The notes under the pieces are model-generated. The model made no database searches, was not told where the DNA came from, and was given only the letters and a program-made list of their open reading frames with translations. Positions 1 through 7,548 of a DNA stretch of 64,000 nucleotides are shown here, one piece after another. The stretch's first letter is position 1; each line of letters begins with the position of its first letter. Made by a program: the position numbers and the translations under genes. The stretch is from JASMTM01 sp964441735 (lineage in GTDB: Bacteria; Thermotogota; Thermotogae; Petrotogales; Kosmotogaceae): positions 17,213-81,212 of the forward strand of contig CAYTVB010000004.1 in the NCBI GenBank assembly GCA_964441735.1. Direction: 5' to 3'.

Positions 1-1913
1 AATGGTCTCGAATATGAACCCGGATTAAAGACAGTCAAAACATTTTCATCCTGTTGCACAAACCTGGAAAGGCTAATATTCTTTATATCATTTGTTTTTT
101 CGATAACATCAGTTAATTCTTTTTCAGATGTTTCATAGACCTCTTTTATGGAAGAACCGGGTAAGATATCGTGAAATTCATTGTGAAGCAATGTTTTCCA
201 TAAACCATCAAGTTTTTTGCCAATTGAATTATCTTCAGCAAATAAAGAAAACAATTCAGCAAGATAAAGTGCATCTTCTGCTTTTTTGTGCAACATCTTG
301 GTTCTTGACTGGGTGGTCAACGTTCCTCTGTGAAGCTCAAGATAGAGCTCTCCATCCCAGACAGGTAGATTGTCTTTCACCCTCTCTGCTCTTTTATAGA
401 ATTCAACAGGGTCTTCATTTGATAATTCGGGAATACTTGGAAAATTCTTCATATGAAGGAAATTTTCAAACATCTCGTCACTGGGACCACCTCCACCATC
501 TCCATATCCATAAGTAAAGAGCGTTTCGGGAAAAACTGTTTTCTGTCGATAATTCTGCCAGGTGTCAATAATATCTTCTGGAATAATTTTTCCATTGTAT
601 CCCTCATCAGGGTTTTCAAAACTGTGATATATAACTTCCGATCCATCCAGTCCTCTCCAGATACAGAGATCATATGGAAATTTGTTCTTCTCATTCCAGG
701 TAAGTTTTGTGGTAAAGAAATATTTTATACCAGCATCAGAAAGTATCTGCGGAAGCAGCCATGAAAAACCAAAAACATCTGGTAACCATGCTATCTCACA
801 TTTTCTATTGAAGTAGTTTTTGAAAAAATTCTGGCCATAAAATAACTGTCTTATCAACGATTCTGGTGATGGAATATTACAGTCACTTTCAACCCACATA
901 CCACCTGTTATCAACCAGCTCCCATTCCTCACTTTTTCCTGGATTTTTTCAAAAATTTCCGGGGACATTTCCTTAAGATCATCATACATCTTTGCTGAGG
1001 ATTGAATATATTTGAAATTTTCGTATTTATCTGTCATTCTAAGTGCATTTGAAAACGTTCTTAAAATCTTGTTTTTAGTTTCACTAATGGGCCACAGCCA
1101 GGCATAATCAATATGGGCATGGCCGATAATATCTATTTTCCCCTGCGAAGGGAATCTCTCTTTTAGCAAGGCTAACTCCTTATCAAGTGTTTTACCTGCA
1201 TCAATAATACTTTTTATAACGGATTCGGAAAGGTTATTTTCCATAGAAGTTTTGAAGTCTTCCGCATTCCATATCCAGGATACTTCCCTTTTTACTTCAT
1301 GATTATCATTAACACCTTTAAAATAGCTTTCCGTATCCCGTGGAACCTCAATTTTTCTAAGCGTTTCATCCAGTATTTTTGAAAGTAAATCCTTTAAGTA
1401 GCTATCCTTTGTTTCTTTCATGAATTCATTTGCAAGATAAAAACCTCGAATAACATTCTTTATTGATTTATTCTCTATTATCAGTTCGGCTTCTTCGAAA
1501 ATTGGTTCCTTTACCCTTTGTCCCAGCAAACCATGAGGCACGGTTCTTACTTCTATTGTGTGTTCTTTTCCATCACCAAATGTTGACAGGTCAAGCCCCC
1601 TGTGATATTCATTAATTTCGCCAAAGGGTTTTCCATCAACGCAAATAAGACTCTCTCCACCAAACCACGCTCTCAAACCTATAATTTCATTGGATTTTAT
1701 AACAGGTAATCTTACATTTTTCCTAAATGTTACATATTCAAAGTCGGTACTCCATGTTTTTCCGATATCAATTTTCTTGTTTGTATCATTTTCTTTATTC
1801 TTATAAAAAAAATCCCACTGCCTTAGCACATTTCTCGAATTTAAAGCAAAAGGAGTTATATCCGAAATCATTCGCTTAAACTTTGTATATCTTGCATTAT
1901 GGCTATCATACAT
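1..1913 (-). CDS. Alpha-mannosidase, glycoside hydrolase family 38 (3' end cut by window edge)
   Basis: Hydrolyses alpha-mannosides by the retaining, zinc-dependent mechanism of GH38. About 637 codons are visible; family members have around 1000, so the C-terminal beta domains lie outside the window. An N-terminal beta region (about residues 1-250) precedes the zinc motif GHAHIDYAWLWP near residue 264. The nucleophile motif WLPDVFG is near residue 380, preceded by WVESDCNIPSPESL, and the later family motifs LELHRGTLTTQ and NEFHDILPGSS follow. Start ATG at 1913 has an AGGAGG site (minus strand). No signal peptide is seen, so it is probably cytoplasmic. It lies 14 bases behind the SprT-like gene and is probably co-transcribed with it. 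Confidence 0.93.
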   Translation of the reverse strand, partial: MYDSHNARYTKFKRMISDITPFALNSRNVLRQWDFFYKNKENDTNKKIDIGKTWSTDFEYVTFRKNVRLPVIKSNEIIGLRAWFGGESLICVDGKPFGEINEYHRGLDLSTFGDGKEHTIEVRTVPHGLLGQRVKEPIFEEAELIIENKSIKNVIRGFYLANEFMKETKDSYLKDLLSKILDETLRKIEVPRDTESYFKGVNDNHEVKREVSWIWNAEDFKTSMENNLSESVIKSIIDAGKTLDKELALLKERFPSQGKIDIIGHAHIDYAWLWPISETKNKILRTFSNALRMTDKYENFKYIQSSAKMYDDLKEMSPEIFEKIQEKVRNGSWLITGGMWVESDCNIPSPESLIRQLFYGQNFFKNYFNRKCEIAWLPDVFGFSWLLPQILSDAGIKYFFTTKLTWNEKNKFPYDLCIWRGLDGSEVIYHSFENPDEGYNGKIIPEDIIDTWQNYRQKTVFPETLFTYGYGDGGGGPSDEMFENFLHMKNFPSIPELSNEDPVEFYKRAERVKDNLPVWDGELYLELHRGTLTTQSRTKMLHKKAEDALYLAELFSLFAEDNSIGKKLDGLWKTLLHNEFHDILPGSSIKEVYETSEKELTDVIEKTNDIKNISLSRFVQQDENVLTVFNPGSYSRP

Positions 1914-1927
1914 TGGTATATTTCCTC

Positions 1928-2251
1928 CTATTCCCTGTCAAATTCATATTTATCAGAGAGCTTTCTAAATTCATTTGAACGGTGTTTGTAATCCTTATCG
2001 TTAATCATTAAATACCAGTGCGAGAGCTCATGAAGGATTGTTTTTTTCAGCAATTTTGAATCATCAAGCAAGACAGGAGAAAGCTCCATACGCAATGGCA
2101 CAACTTTTCCTTTGTCTTTTTTATAAACAATACGACCGAGCGTCCTTTTTAATCTGCTATTTAATTTAATTGGCAAATCAAAAAACAGACCAAACTCTTC
2201 CGCTGCAAGCGTTCTAACAAGAAATCTCAATTTCTTTTGTTCATCATCCAT
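1928..2251 (-). CDS. SprT-like zinc metalloprotease family protein
   Basis: Small protein of 107 residues with the zinc-protease motif HELSH at about residues 74-78, followed by W-Y and a later H (DYKHRSNEF) that could be the third zinc ligand. This is the layout of SprT/WSS1-like minimal metalloproteases. The substrate is unknown. I chose the ATG at 2251; an in-frame TTG at 2284 would add 11 hydrophobic residues, and neither start has a strong ribosome-binding site. It is divergent from wecB and lies just upstream of the GH38 gene. Family assignment rests on the HExxH context only. Confidence 0.7.
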   Translation of the reverse strand: MDDEQKKLRFLVRTLAAEEFGLFFDLPIKLNSRLKRTLGRIVYKKDKGKVVPLRMELSPVLLDDSKLLKKTILHELSHWYLMINDKDYKHRSNEFRKLSDKYEFDRE

Positions 2252-2337
2252 ACTTAAAGAATAGCACGAACTCACAAAAAGCAAAAGATTTCTTATATGA
2301 TAAAATCACTTTTGTAGTTGCAATGGAGGTATTTAAT

Positions 2338-3450
2338 ATGAAGAAGATAGCAATGATATTTGGAACCAGACCCGAGGCAATAAAAATGGCTCCTGTATAT
2401 CTGGCATTGAAGGAAACTGATTTAAAACCTGCTATTATAGCCACCGCTCAACACAGAGAAATGCTCGATCAGGTTTTAACATTATTTAATATTTCACCTG
2501 ATTATGACCTTAATATCATGAGAGTTAAACAGAGCCTTTCCAGTCTCACTTCAAGGTTAATTTCTTCAATTGATAATGTTTTCAGTAAGGAAAAATTCGA
2601 TGCAGCACTGGTTCAGGGCGATACCACTTCAACCTTTGCTGGAGCACTTGTAGCTTTTTATTACAAATGCCCGGTAGGACATATAGAAGCAGGGTTAAGA
2701 ACGAATAACATTTATAGTCCTTTCCCTGAGGAGGTTAATCGCAGATTATCTTCAACACTCGCGAATTTCCATTTTCCTCCTACAAACAAAGCGAAAGAGA
2801 ATTTGCTTGCTGAAGGCATTTCAGATGAAAAAATACTTAAAACCGGTAATACCGTTATAGATGCTCTAAAATGGGTAATAAACAATAAAAACTACGACAT
2901 GAAACGTATAAGAGAAGAATTTGATCTATTAGATAAAAATTACATTCTTCTTACCACCCACAGGCGGGAAAGCTGGGGCGAGCCTATGAGAAATATTATG
3001 AAGGCTATAAAAGAGATATTAATCCAGGAAAAAGACCTGCATGTGGTTTTTCCCGTACACCTTAATCCATCCGTGCGGGAAATTGTTTTTGAAGAACTCG
3101 GAGAAAAAGAAAGAGTAACATTGCTTGATCCCCTCGATTATCTTCCCTTTGTGGCAGTAATGGAAGGCTCAAAGATAATTCTAACCGATTCTGGAGGCAT
3201 TCAGGAGGAAGGACCCGCTCTTGGAAAACCTGTACTAGTCTTAAGAGAAACAACGGAAAGACCTGAAGCAATAGATTCAGGAACAGCTAAACTGGTGGGA
3301 ACATCTACCCAAAAGATAGTCAGTGAAACATTAGAATTACTCCATGATAATAAAAAATACTTACGTATGGCAAAAGCTGTAAATCCCTTTGGTGATGGAA
3401 AGGCAGCGAATAGAATTAAAGCTTTTCTTCAAAATAAATTGTACAGTTAA
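2338..3450 (+). CDS. wecB: UDP-N-acetylglucosamine 2-epimerase (non-hydrolysing)
   Basis: Interconverts UDP-GlcNAc and UDP-ManNAc, supplying ManNAc for surface polysaccharides. The 370-residue length is typical. The N-terminal motif FGTRPEAIKMAP, the central QGDTTST and HIEAGLRT, and the C-terminal TDSGGIQEE nucleotide-sugar site are all present. The start is the ATG at 2338 with GGAGGT seven bases upstream; the upstream in-frame ATG at 2323 overlaps that ribosome-binding site and is unlikely. The gene stands alone on the plus strand, divergent from the SprT-like gene. No terminator hairpin is evident in the 80 bases after it. Confidence 0.95.
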   Translation: MKKIAMIFGTRPEAIKMAPVYLALKETDLKPAIIATAQHREMLDQVLTLFNISPDYDLNIMRVKQSLSSLTSRLISSIDNVFSKEKFDAALVQGDTTSTFAGALVAFYYKCPVGHIEAGLRTNNIYSPFPEEVNRRLSSTLANFHFPPTNKAKENLLAEGISDEKILKTGNTVIDALKWVINNKNYDMKRIREEFDLLDKNYILLTTHRRESWGEPMRNIMKAIKEILIQEKDLHVVFPVHLNPSVREIVFEELGEKERVTLLDPLDYLPFVAVMEGSKIILTDSGGIQEEGPALGKPVLVLRETTERPEAIDSGTAKLVGTSTQKIVSETLELLHDNKKYLRMAKAVNPFGDGKAANRIKAFLQNKLYS

Positions 3451-3530
3451 CTGTAATTATCCACTCTTCACTCTTATAGATCGGGTATTCGTTACATAGA
3501 AATATATAAAGCATTATTTACTAAAACATA

Positions 3531-3977
3531 CTATTCAATGATGATTAGTACGTCTCCAGCGTCTATATTGTCTCCTTTATTAACCTTTACAGTTTTAACC
3601 GTTCCCTCATAATCTGAAAGTACTGTGTTTTCCATTTTCATTGCTTCCATTAATATCACTTTGCCTCCACGACTAATTTTATCTCCAGGAGAAACATAAA
3701 TATCGAGTATTACCCCCGTCATCGGAGAGGTTATTTCTGTACCTTCAGCTCTCTCTGTCTCTTCAACTTTTTTCTCAGTAGTAGATTTTCCTCTATTATC
3801 ATTAATCTCTTTTGGCTTTTCAGCAGTTTCTTTTTTTTGTTTCTGTTTTTGAACGTTTTTTTGTGTGGTAGTCTGTTTTTGTGTGACTTCATGAGCGGGT
3901 TTTGATTTATCTTTTATTTCCTCAACATCAACGATGTATTTTTTGCCATCCACGGTTACTTTGAATGTTCGCTGCAT
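3531..3977 (-). CDS. mmdC: Biotin carboxyl carrier protein of methylmalonyl-CoA decarboxylase/transcarboxylase
   Basis: Carries the CO2 group on biotin between carboxyltransferase subunits. The 148-residue protein has an N-terminal beta strand region, then a Lys/Gln/Glu/Thr-rich flexible linker (about residues 25-75) in place of the usual Pro/Ala linker, then a biotinyl domain with EAMKMEN; the biotinylated lysine should be K114. ATG at 3977 has GGGGAGG upstream. It is the last gene of the mcm-mmd operon and overlaps the end of mmdD. The same carrier could also serve the biotin-less carboxyltransferase at 33114-34511 (inference). Confidence 0.9.
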   Translation of the reverse strand: MQRTFKVTVDGKKYIVDVEEIKDKSKPAHEVTQKQTTTQKNVQKQKQKKETAEKPKEINDNRGKSTTEKKVEETERAEGTEITSPMTGVILDIYVSPGDKISRGGKVILMEAMKMENTVLSDYEGTVKTVKVNKGDNIDAGDVLIIIE

Positions 3978-4332
3978 TATTCTGCCTCCCCGTTTTCCAG
4001 AATATTAAAGGTTTCCTCTGTTTCCAGTGATTTATCCTTTCTTCTGTCTTAACAGATTTTATTACAAAATCGCCATGTCCCATATACTGCGTAACTGTTG
4101 AAGTGATTACAGCAACCATACGTGATGTCAATTCGCTGGAATCTTTGGTTTTCCCTGCTTCACTCTCATGGAAATCGGTCTTCTTTTTGGTCTCTTTTCC
4201 GGAAATTTTGACCGGTTTTCCTTTATCTTTAGATAAAAATTTACCCATAAGGGCAAACATAATTGCAAGAATTGTTAAAACACTGAATACTACAATAAGC
4301 CCAAGTATTGTAACCTGAATCGTTTCAGACAT
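3928..4332 (-). CDS. mmdD: OadG/MmdD-type delta (membrane anchor) subunit, probable C-terminal frameshift
   Basis: One membrane helix (about residues 7-29), a Lys-rich stretch, then the conserved family segment SRMVAVITSTVTQYMG. Subunits of this family (PF04277) anchor biotin-dependent Na+-pumping decarboxylases to the membrane. As read, the frame runs 50 bases into mmdC with an uncharacteristic tail. If the frame shifts near 4045-4052, the tail becomes a Lys/Arg then Glu-rich sequence stopping at TAA 3977-3979, which overlaps the mmdC ATG as TAATG, typical for this operon. ATG at 4332 follows GAGGTGA. The family call is firm; the true C terminus is not. Confidence 0.75.
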   Translation of the reverse strand: MSETIQVTILGLIVVFSVLTILAIMFALMGKFLSKDKGKPVKISGKETKKKTDFHESEAGKTKDSSELTSRMVAVITSTVTQYMGHGDFVIKSVKTEERINHWKQRKPLIFWKTGRQNNAANIQSNRGWQKIHR

Positions 4333-4341
4333 TAAATCACC

Positions 4342-5880
4342 TCAAAGAGGAATATTACCGTGCTTTTTGTTCGGAAAACCTTCAACCTTGCTCTTTGTTA
4401 TGGATAACGCAGCTGCGATCTTCATTTTACTTTCTGCAGGTTCAATAACACCTTCAATATATCCCCTTGCAGCTGCTCTATAAGGATTTCCAAAGGCTTC
4501 TCTGTATTCTTCTATCTTTTCTTTCCTTGTCTTTTCAGGATTATCGGAATCCTTGATTTCTTTTCTGAATATAATATTTGCCGCTCCTTCTGGTCCCATA
4601 ACAGCTATTTCCGCTCCAGGCCAGGCGTAAACAATATCTGATCCAAGATGCTGGCTACCCATGGCAATATATGCGCCACCATAAGCCTTTCTTAGAATTA
4701 CTGTGATTTTTGGCACGGTGGCTTCACTGTAAGCATACAGAAGTTTGGCACCATGCCTGATTATTCCACCATGCTCCTGAGCTATTCCCGGAAGAAAACC
4801 CGGAGTGTCAACCAAGGTCAGTATTGGGATATTAAAACTGTCCAGAAAACGAATAAATCTTGCAGCTTTGTCAGAAGAATCAATATCCAAAGCACCTGCA
4901 AAAACGGATGGTTGATTTGCCACAATTCCCACAGATTGACCATTGATCCTGGCAAATCCTACAACCATATTTCTCGCGTAATCCTTATGCACTTCAAAGA
5001 AATGTCCATCATCAACAGTTTCTTCAATTACTCGATGAACATCATATGATTGTTTGGGATTTTCCGGAACTATTTCATTCAACGTTTCATTCTTTTCAAT
5101 TGACCGGGGTTCTTTTGCTTCTGGTTCTTCTGCATTATTCTGCGGTATATATGAAATAAGCTCTCTGACATTTTTCAAAACTGTTTCATCATTCTCAGCA
5201 GAAAAGTGTGCAACACCGCTTTTTGTATTATGAACAGAGGCACCGCCAAGCTCATTTTTACCAATATCTTCTCCGGTAACTGCTTTGATGACCTGGGGAC
5301 CGGTAATAAACATCTGTGAAATATCTTCAACCATAAATATAAAATCTGTTATAGCGGGTGAGTAAACAGCGCCTCCTGCACATGGTCCCGATATAACCGT
5401 TATTTGAGGTATAACTCCTGAAGCCCGTGTATTTCTATAAAAAATACCACCATATCCATATAGTGAGTCCACGCCTTCTTGAATCCGCGCACCACCTGAA
5501 TCGTTAATGCCAATAAGAGGTATTCCCATTTTCATAGCTGTATCCTGAATCTTCATTATCTTTTTTGCATGCATTTCACCAAGTGAACCACCCTGAACTG
5601 TAAAATCCTGTGAAAAAATCGCAACATTTCTACCATCTATTTTTCCAACTCCCGTTACAACGCCATCGCCAGGGAAATCTTTTTTGTCAAGTCCAAAGTT
5701 CACAGATCTATGTTGAACAAACCTGTCATATTCTTCAAAACTTCCTTCATCACATAACAAATCAATACGCTCTCTCGCAGTCAATTTATTGCGAGAATGC
5801 TGTTTCTCAATTTTTTCTTCACCGCCACCTTTTTCTATTTTTTCGTTACGTTTTCGGAGTTCTTCAATATTGTCACTCAA
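4342..5880 (-). CDS. mmdA: Methylmalonyl-CoA decarboxylase alpha / propionyl-CoA carboxyltransferase subunit
   Basis: Acyl-CoA carboxyltransferase that moves carboxyl between methylmalonyl-CoA and biotin. About 512 residues with the two crotonase-like halves of the family: oxyanion motifs SGGARIQEG and GPCAGGAVYSPA in the N half, and VDTPGFLPG and KAYGGAYIAMGS in the C half. Start: a GTG at 5889 is in frame but lies inside the GGAGGTG ribosome-binding site, so the TTG at 5880, seven bases after GGAGG, is more likely. It sits between mce and mmdD. The direction (decarboxylase, carboxylase or transcarboxylase 12S subunit) cannot be read from sequence. Confidence 0.92.
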   Translation of the reverse strand: MSDNIEELRKRNEKIEKGGGEEKIEKQHSRNKLTARERIDLLCDEGSFEEYDRFVQHRSVNFGLDKKDFPGDGVVTGVGKIDGRNVAIFSQDFTVQGGSLGEMHAKKIMKIQDTAMKMGIPLIGINDSGGARIQEGVDSLYGYGGIFYRNTRASGVIPQITVISGPCAGGAVYSPAITDFIFMVEDISQMFITGPQVIKAVTGEDIGKNELGGASVHNTKSGVAHFSAENDETVLKNVRELISYIPQNNAEEPEAKEPRSIEKNETLNEIVPENPKQSYDVHRVIEETVDDGHFFEVHKDYARNMVVGFARINGQSVGIVANQPSVFAGALDIDSSDKAARFIRFLDSFNIPILTLVDTPGFLPGIAQEHGGIIRHGAKLLYAYSEATVPKITVILRKAYGGAYIAMGSQHLGSDIVYAWPGAEIAVMGPEGAANIIFRKEIKDSDNPEKTRKEKIEEYREAFGNPYRAAARGYIEGVIEPAESKMKIAAALSITKSKVEGFPNKKHGNIPL

Positions 5881-5897
5881 AATAAACACCTCCAGTT

Positions 5898-6305
5898 TTA
5901 ATGCTCACCTTCAACAAGTTCTATAAGAACACCTTTCGTGCTCTTTGGATGAAGAAAAACTGTCTTTGTTCCTCCAGCACCTTCGCGTGGGGTTTCACTT
6001 AATGGTTTCATATTCATTTTCTTAGCTTTTTCAATACCTTCAAGTGCACTATCAACAGAAATCGCGATGTGGTGAATACCTTCACCTCTTTTTTCAATAT
6101 GCTTTGCAATTGTACTGTCAAGATTTATAGATTCCAGCAACTCTATTTTCGTATTCCCTGTAACTAAGAATGCAACCTTCAATCCTCTATCATCCAGTGT
6201 TTCTATTTTTTCGAGCTTAAAACCAAGATAATCAACGTAGATCTTTTTATGTTCTTCAATGGATTTTACCGCAATACCAATATGATCAATTTTTTCCGCT
6301 TTCAT
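5898..6305 (-). CDS. mce: Methylmalonyl-CoA epimerase
   Basis: Interconverts (R)- and (S)-methylmalonyl-CoA, needed because the mutase and the carboxyltransferase use opposite epimers. The 135-residue vicinal-oxygen-chelate protein has paired beta-alpha-beta modules; metal ligands are H (IDHIGIAV, near residue 8), the mid-protein H (GIHHIAISV) and the C-terminal E (LIELVEG). Length and motif spacing are normal. It lies between meaB and mmdA, seven bases after meaB, and both neighbours act on the same metabolite. Confidence 0.95.
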   Translation of the reverse strand: MKAEKIDHIGIAVKSIEEHKKIYVDYLGFKLEKIETLDDRGLKVAFLVTGNTKIELLESINLDSTIAKHIEKRGEGIHHIAISVDSALEGIEKAKKMNMKPLSETPREGAGGTKTVFLHPKSTKGVLIELVEGEH

Positions 6306-6312
6306 TGTCCTT

Positions 6313-7146
6313 TCACTCCTCCTTCGAATACAAATCGATTATCTTTTCGAGATCTTCCGTCCTCTTATACCTGGTCCTTAAAATTGAAAACAATGTATTT
6401 AAAAGGTTGAATCTGTATCTATCTTTTCTATTCTCCTTCAGTTTCTCGGTTTGTATTAGAACGTCCAGATGGTTCCGGATAGCTTCTCTTAGTTTATCTA
6501 TATTCTCACCGTTAATGCTGTTTGTAGTTAATACATCTCTTTCTATGCCCACGAGTTTTAATGTCGCTTCTATGTTAGCCAGAAGCCTTCCTGACCCCTC
6601 CAGATCTTTTTTGTTGACAACATAAATATCCCCTATTTCCATGATGCCTGCTTTCAGCATCTGAACATCATCACCAGAGCCAGGTGCAAGCACCAACAAA
6701 ACCAGATCGGCGAGATTCACAATATCCGTTTCAGACTGTCCCACACCGACTGTCTCAACGAAAATGATATCATAACCAGCCCGTCCGAGAAACTCCACAG
6801 CATCGTATATTCCAGGGCTTAAACCTCCAACCGCTCCCCTGCTGGCCATAGAACGAATGAATATATTTTTTCGTCCCGCTGAATGTCTCATCCGGATTCT
6901 GTCTCCAAGAAAAGCCCCACCAGTAAAAGCGCTAGTTGGATCAACAGCAATTATGGCCACATCTTTCTCTATTGCAAACATTTCTGCAAGTCTATCGGTC
7001 ATGGTAGATTTTCCCGATCCGGGACTGCCGGTGATACCAACCACCAAATAATCTCTCTCAGGATATTTTGAAACTATATCTTTTGCTTTTAGTGGATCTT
7101 TCTCTATTCTGGTTAGTGTTTTCGCTACTTCTCTTTCAGAAATCAT
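6313..7146 (-). CDS. meaB: MeaB/ArgK-type G-protein chaperone of methylmalonyl-CoA mutase
   Basis: P-loop GTPase that protects methylmalonyl-CoA mutase and gates adenosylcobalamin loading. Residues about 35-50 carry the Walker A motif GSPGSGKST; then DPTSAFTGGAFLGDRIRM, the Walker B region VETVGVGQSE, and the base-specificity motif NKKD. The 277-residue length is slightly short of typical MeaB (about 310), with a reduced N-terminal arm. The ATG overlaps the mcmB stop as ATGA, indicating translational coupling to the mutase small subunit. Confidence 0.95.
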   Translation of the reverse strand: MISEREVAKTLTRIEKDPLKAKDIVSKYPERDYLVVGITGSPGSGKSTMTDRLAEMFAIEKDVAIIAVDPTSAFTGGAFLGDRIRMRHSAGRKNIFIRSMASRGAVGGLSPGIYDAVEFLGRAGYDIIFVETVGVGQSETDIVNLADLVLLVLAPGSGDDVQMLKAGIMEIGDIYVVNKKDLEGSGRLLANIEATLKLVGIERDVLTTNSINGENIDKLREAIRNHLDVLIQTEKLKENRKDRYRFNLLNTLFSILRTRYKRTEDLEKIIDLYSKEE

Positions 7147-7535
7147 TTCACTGCTTCTTTTACACCATCAATTATCTTTTTCAGTGGAACTCCCGGACCA
7201 AAAACATCATATATTCCCATTTCTTTTAGTCTTTCAGTATCTTTACCGGGAATTATACCTCCCACAAATACAGGCTTATCTTCAATATCTGATTCTTCCA
7301 TTAGCTTCAGTATTCTTTCACACAATTTCATATGGGCTCCTGAGAGTATTGAAAGACCAATAATGTCAACATTTTCCTGTAATGCAGCTCTCACAATTTC
7401 TTTAGGCGACTGCCTTAACCCGGTGTATATAACTTCCATACCTGCATCCCGTAGAGCCATGGCTACTATTTTCGCTCCTCTATCATGTCCATCCAGTCCG
7501 GGTTTAGCTACAAGCACCTTTATTTTATTTTCCAT
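7143..7535 (-). CDS. mcmB: Methylmalonyl-CoA mutase, small (cobalamin-binding) subunit
   Basis: The 130-residue B12-binding domain carries the adenosylcobalamin tail-binding motif DGHDRG (PGLDGHDRGAKIVA), with later SILSGAH and GGIIPG loops. It pairs with the catalytic subunit encoded upstream, the split arrangement known from archaea and some bacteria. Upstream in-frame codons overlap mcmA and are not used: the ATG at 7535 is eight bases after GGAGG, while the ATG at 7541 is only two bases away. Confidence 0.93.
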   Translation of the reverse strand: MENKIKVLVAKPGLDGHDRGAKIVAMALRDAGMEVIYTGLRQSPKEIVRAALQENVDIIGLSILSGAHMKLCERILKLMEESDIEDKPVFVGGIIPGKDTERLKEMGIYDVFGPGVPLKKIIDGVKEAVK

Positions 7536-7548
7536 ATACATATCCTCC

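Noticed and set aside
128..764. Open frames on both strands over the first 764 bases
   Set aside because: The minus-strand GH38 frame with classic motifs runs through the whole stretch; the others are shadow frames without ribosome-binding sites or recognisable sequence.
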